Origin: CAUZFZ01 sp963579025
GTDB taxonomy: Bacteria > Planctomycetota > Planctomycetia > Planctomycetales > Planctomycetaceae
Assembly (NCBI GenBank): GCA_963579025.1
Contig: CAUZFZ010000271.1
Location: forward strand, 1 to 8,905
Direction of reading: 5' to 3'
DNA: 8,905 bases
Position numbers and translations under genes: made by a program
The notes under the pieces: generated by a model
Seen by the model: the letters and a program-made list of their open reading frames with translations, nothing else
Databases searched by the model: none
What the model was told of the DNA's origin: nothing
Shown here: in pieces, positions 6,924 through 8,905 of the stretch
How positions within the stretch are numbered: the first letter of the stretch is position 1
Layout: every line of letters starts with the position of its first letter

Positions 6924-8132
6924 TCAATAGTCCGCGATTGACCCGTCTTCCAGCTTTGGTTTGGGCCAGCCGATTTTTCTATTTCGTTCGGCGTGCAGCT
7001 TTTCGAGTTTGACCTCGTCGATTTCTACTCCGATTCCCGGACCGTCCGGTAATGAGGCGTAGCCCTGGTCATCGATCGTCCACGATTTCCTGACCACGTC
7101 GCCGGGGTTGTAACCCGTTCCTCCTTCGTGGATCAGGAACATGGGAATCGATGCCATCACGTGCAGGCTGGCAGTCATTCCGAGCACGGTCGACGCACAG
7201 TGGGGAGCCAGCGGTACGAAATAGGTTTCGCCCAGCGTCGCAATTTTTTTCATCTGGCTGACTCCGCCGCAGGCTCCAATGTCTGGTTGCAGGATGTCGA
7301 TGCATCGCTCCTGCAAATAGGGAATGAACTCCCAGATCGTGCGGTCCCGCTCGCCCGTCCCGAGCGGAATGCGGATTTGCTCTTTCAGCCGCTTAAAAAC
7401 CTCGATGTTGCCTGGCACGGCAGGTTCTTCAATGAACCAGATGCTGTACGGCTCAATCGCACCGGCCAGTTGGATCAGCAGCGGCGGCGGAAACGCACAG
7501 TGCGTGTCGAGGATGATTGCTCCATCGGGACCAACCCGCTTGCGAATTGCCGCAATGTGATCGACGTAACCCTGCACCATTTGCGGCGAACCCGCAAAGT
7601 TCTTCGGACCGCCGGGACCGATCTTGTAGGAATTCGAGCTGGGATAGAGCCGGATTTTGTCGCGCGTTGGACCACCCAGCAGTCGATGGAGCGGTACGCC
7701 CCACACCTTGCCGGTGATGTCCCACAGTGCCGTATCAATCGCCGAGATGACGCCCGTCATGAATGGTCCGCCACGCATGTCGCGCTGTGACCGGTACATG
7801 TTCTGCCACAGATGCTCGACCCGCGTCGGGTTTTCTCCCTCCAGCAGATCAAGCATCGATTCGGCCAGGCTGATCGCAATATCGGCCGGCATGCCGTAGG
7901 TCTCACCCCAGCCGATGATGCCGTGATTCGTTTCGATTCGAATGTAGATCTTGCCCGCGACACTGAAACCTCGCACGCCTGTGATTTTCAACGTCGATGT
8001 CCTGTCGGCAACATTCTCAGCCGGATTCTGGACACCGGCGGATGCTTCCTGAGCCATCAGCAGGCCGAGTGTTGCGGCGGTTCCGGCGCTGAACAGGTCA
8101 CGTCGTCCGATGCGAGTCGAAGTAGCAGGCAT
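6924..8132 (-). CDS. Tat-exported mandelate racemase/muconate lactonizing family protein, D-galactonate dehydratase-like
   Basis: A 402-residue enolase-superfamily protein. Seen: a twin-arginine signal (GRRDLF, arginines 10-11) with a hydrophobic stretch and an ASA site at 30-32; a capping domain (about 45-165); then the barrel with D209-T-H211, IEEP (E235), GTGER (E261), PDIGACGG (D284), PHCAST (H311) and HEGG (E336). Known, from memory: E. coli D-galactonate dehydratase uses D183, H185, E209, E235, D258, H285 and E310. All seven align here with a constant offset of 26, a strong match to the acid-sugar dehydratases that remove water from an aldonate using Mg2+. The exact substrate remains open, since related dehydratases share these residues. 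A longer reading from GTG 8165 is rejected because the ribosome binding site lies inside it. Odd: E. coli galactonate dehydratase is cytoplasmic, whereas this one carries an export signal. Divergent from the glycosyltransferase gene. Confidence 0.9.
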   Translation of the reverse strand: MPATSTRIGRRDLFSAGTAATLGLLMAQEASAGVQNPAENVADRTSTLKITGVRGFSVAGKIYIRIETNHGIIGWGETYGMPADIAISLAESMLDLLEGENPTRVEHLWQNMYRSQRDMRGGPFMTGVISAIDTALWDITGKVWGVPLHRLLGGPTRDKIRLYPSSNSYKIGPGGPKNFAGSPQMVQGYVDHIAAIRKRVGPDGAIILDTHCAFPPPLLIQLAGAIEPYSIWFIEEPAVPGNIEVFKRLKEQIRIPLGTGERDRTIWEFIPYLQERCIDILQPDIGACGGVSQMKKIATLGETYFVPLAPHCASTVLGMTASLHVMASIPMFLIHEGGTGYNPGDVVRKSWTIDDQGYASLPDGPGIGVEIDEVKLEKLHAERNRKIGWPKPKLEDGSIADY

Positions 8133-8138
8133 GGAAAG

Positions 8139-8145
8139 CTCCTTT
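8139..8145 (-). promoter_or_regulatory. Ribosome binding site that fixes the dehydratase gene start
   Basis: On the minus strand this reads AAAGGAG, a strong Shine-Dalgarno sequence 6 bases before the ATG at 8132. It falls inside the 11-residue extension that would result from the in-frame GTG at 8165, so the ATG is the start; this also puts the twin-arginine motif at residues 10-11, as expected. Confidence 0.8.
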
Positions 8146-8218
8146 GGGTATGGAATGGCATTCACAGTCCAGTCAGGACGTCATCATAGAAAGTCCGGGC
8201 ACGAGTCCGTAAATGCGT

Positions 8219-8235
8219 CCGCGATAAATACGCGG
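8219..8235. repeat. Short inverted repeat (5-bp GC stem, A/T loop)
   Basis: CCGCG (8219-8223) and CGCGG (8231-8235) flank the 7-base A/T spacer ATAAATA. It could be a small hairpin or a protein-binding site. Such a short stem is weak evidence by itself. Confidence 0.3.
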
Positions 8236-8287
8236 TCGAGTGCGCCACGCAACCGACCACGCATCGCGACCCGTACCAGGTCCGGAA

Positions 8288-8310
8288 CGGCATTTCTGAT
8301 GCCGAAATGC
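8288..8310. repeat. Overlapping inverted repeats with two alternative hairpins
   Basis: CGGCAT (8288-8293) pairs with ATGCCG (8299-8304) across a 5-base loop. GCATTTC (8290-8296) pairs with GAAATGC (8304-8310) across a 7-base loop. The stems share bases, so only one can form at a time. No U-tract follows on either strand, so this is not a typical terminator. Confidence 0.4.
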
Positions 8311-8340
8311 AACATTCCGCCGTGACTCCTGCTTCGTTTG

Positions 8341-8369
8341 AATTGAACACACCGTCAACTTTTTCAATT
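8341..8369. repeat. 7-bp inverted repeat AATTGAA/TTCAATT, candidate operator
   Basis: AATTGAA (8341-8347) and TTCAATT (8363-8369) are perfect inverted half-sites with centres 22 bp apart, about two helical turns. They lie in the A/T-rich patch of the divergent spacer. This would suit a dimeric regulator, but chance occurrence in A/T-rich sequence is possible. Confidence 0.3.
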
Positions 8370-8506
8370 GCGAATGCGCGTAACGTGATGGATGGCAGTG
8401 GACTTCCTGAATAGCTTGGAACGACTGAACGAGTTGACGTTGCCTCGATCAGAACACCAGCACTGATTGACGCCTGAGCCGATCTCAAACGAAAGGAAGG
8501 AAGACC

Positions 8507-8827
8507 ATGCTGAACGGCAGAAAAATTGTAATTGTTCTTCCGGCATATCGTGCCGAGAAGACACTGCTACGTACGTACGCGGACATTCCACATGACATTG
8601 TCGACGAGATCATCCTCGTGGACGATGCCAGTAATGACTCCACAGTAGAAGTGGCCCGGGACCTCAACATTCGGTCGTATACGCATCGAGAGAATCTTGG
8701 CTACGGAGCCAACCAGAAAACCTGTTACGGAGAGGCTCTGCGATTGGGCGCCGACGTCGTGGTAATGCTGCATCCGGACCAGCAGTTCCCGGGCTGCTGG
8801 AATTCGCGGGAAAACGAGCGATTCTGA
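8507..8827 (+). CDS. Family 2 glycosyltransferase (DPM-like), N-terminal part; frame broken
   Basis: A 106-residue open frame that is clearly the N-terminal half of a GT-A-fold family 2 glycosyltransferase of the dolichol-phosphate-mannose-synthase-like type. These transfer a sugar from a nucleotide-sugar to a lipid carrier or glycan at the cytoplasmic membrane face. Seen: LPAYRAEKTL (11-20), the nucleotide-binding ILVDDASNDST (36-46), NLGYGANQKTCYGEAL (63-78) and GADVVVMLHPD (81-91), whose D91 marks the DxD-equivalent metal site. Immediately afterwards the sequence turns atypical (from about residue 95) and stops at 8825-8827. Family members normally run on for well over 100 residues with a GSR motif and acceptor region. 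The ATG at 8507 has a good ribosome binding site (AAGG at 8497-8500). Either a real frameshift or a sequencing/assembly indel near 8788-8793 has broken the gene; it also runs towards the window edge. Confidence 0.8.
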   Translation: MLNGRKIVIVLPAYRAEKTLLRTYADIPHDIVDEIILVDDASNDSTVEVARDLNIRSYTHRENLGYGANQKTCYGEALRLGADVVVMLHPDQQFPGCWNSRENERF

Positions 8828-8905
8828 GGATCGTGTTCGTAGATGAAGACCTGCTTGTGGGCAGACGTTTCTGGCGTCCGGGCAGGATTGGTGTTGCCGT
8901 ATGGG
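8788..8905 (+). pseudogene. Possible continuation of the glycosyltransferase in a shifted frame, runs off the window
   Basis: From the CCC at 8788 a different frame stays open to the window edge. It includes LLEFAGK and, further on, DLLVGRRF, which loosely resembles the D-V-V-x-G-S-R segment found in DPM-like family 2 glycosyltransferases a short way after HPD. One missing base in the C run at 8788-8790 would join it to the upstream frame. The similarity is judged by eye and weak, so this could also be unrelated sequence. Confidence 0.35.

Larger units (their letters stand above)
8146..8506. other. Divergent intergenic region rich in short inverted repeats
   Basis: About 360 bases between the leftward dehydratase gene and the rightward glycosyltransferase gene. 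It holds three inverted repeats (8219-8235, 8288-8310, 8341-8369), an A/T-richer patch around 8337-8372 in otherwise GC-rich DNA, and the glycosyltransferase ribosome binding site (AAGG at 8497-8500, 6 bases before ATG 8507). TTGACG occurs at 8434-8439 on the plus strand and at 8353-8358 on the minus strand, but neither has a good -10 partner. Several short open frames cross the region on both strands (for example minus 8162-8488). None has a convincing start or recognisable protein features, so I call no gene here. Confidence 0.6.

Noticed and set aside
8133..8165. Extended N-terminus of the dehydratase from GTG 8165
   Set aside because: The AAAGGAG ribosome binding site at 8139-8145 lies inside this extension, and ATG 8132 gives a normal Tat signal peptide.
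8162..8488. 108-codon minus-strand open frame in the spacer as a gene
   Set aside because: It has no good ribosome binding site and no recognisable motif, it overlaps the dehydratase upstream region, and other frames there are equally open.

Overview
The window is GC-rich, densely coded bacterial DNA, most likely chromosomal sequence from a planctomycete (Planctomycetota). This is inferred from gene content: Tat-exported carbohydrate enzymes, a large FHA/Ser-Thr-kinase-like membrane protein, a DUF2339/DUF3999 pair, and a DPM-like family 2 glycosyltransferase with the NQKTCY motif. No 16S or other phylogenetic marker is present, so the assignment is moderate. I see no tRNA, rRNA, CRISPR array, insertion sequence, phage gene or origin.

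Layout. (1) Positions 51-3796, minus strand: a two-gene operon with a large polytopic membrane protein (DUF2339) first and a secreted DUF3999 protein second. They overlap by four bases (GTGA) and both use GTG starts. (2) A 239-base divergent spacer. (3) 4036-4989, plus strand: a Tat-signal-bearing sugar phosphate isomerase/epimerase-like TIM barrel. (4) A 136-base spacer with a perfect 16-bp palindrome next to an extended -10-like promoter. (5) 5126-6901, plus strand: an FHA domain, a kinase fold and one C-terminal membrane helix; the kinase fold has lost the HRD and DFG aspartates, so it is a predicted pseudokinase. (6) 6924-8132, minus strand, convergent with the previous gene: a Tat-exported enolase-superfamily acid-sugar dehydratase resembling D-galactonate dehydratase, with every key catalytic residue present. 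(7) A divergent spacer of about 370 bases rich in short inverted repeats. (8) 8507 to the window edge, plus strand: a family 2 glycosyltransferase whose frame breaks right after the HPD motif.

How the genes relate. Only the DUF2339/DUF3999 pair is clearly an operon. The isomerase-like protein and the dehydratase are both predicted to leave the cytoplasm by the Tat route and both belong to sugar or sugar-acid families, so an extracytoplasmic carbohydrate role is plausible, but they are in separate transcription units. The FHA-pseudokinase probably acts as a phosphopeptide-reading scaffold at the inner face of the membrane; no partner is obvious here. The observations most worth a second look are the pseudokinase, the complete dehydratase active site on an exported protein, the missing metal-ligand histidine in the isomerase-like protein, the palindrome/promoter overlap, and the broken glycosyltransferase.
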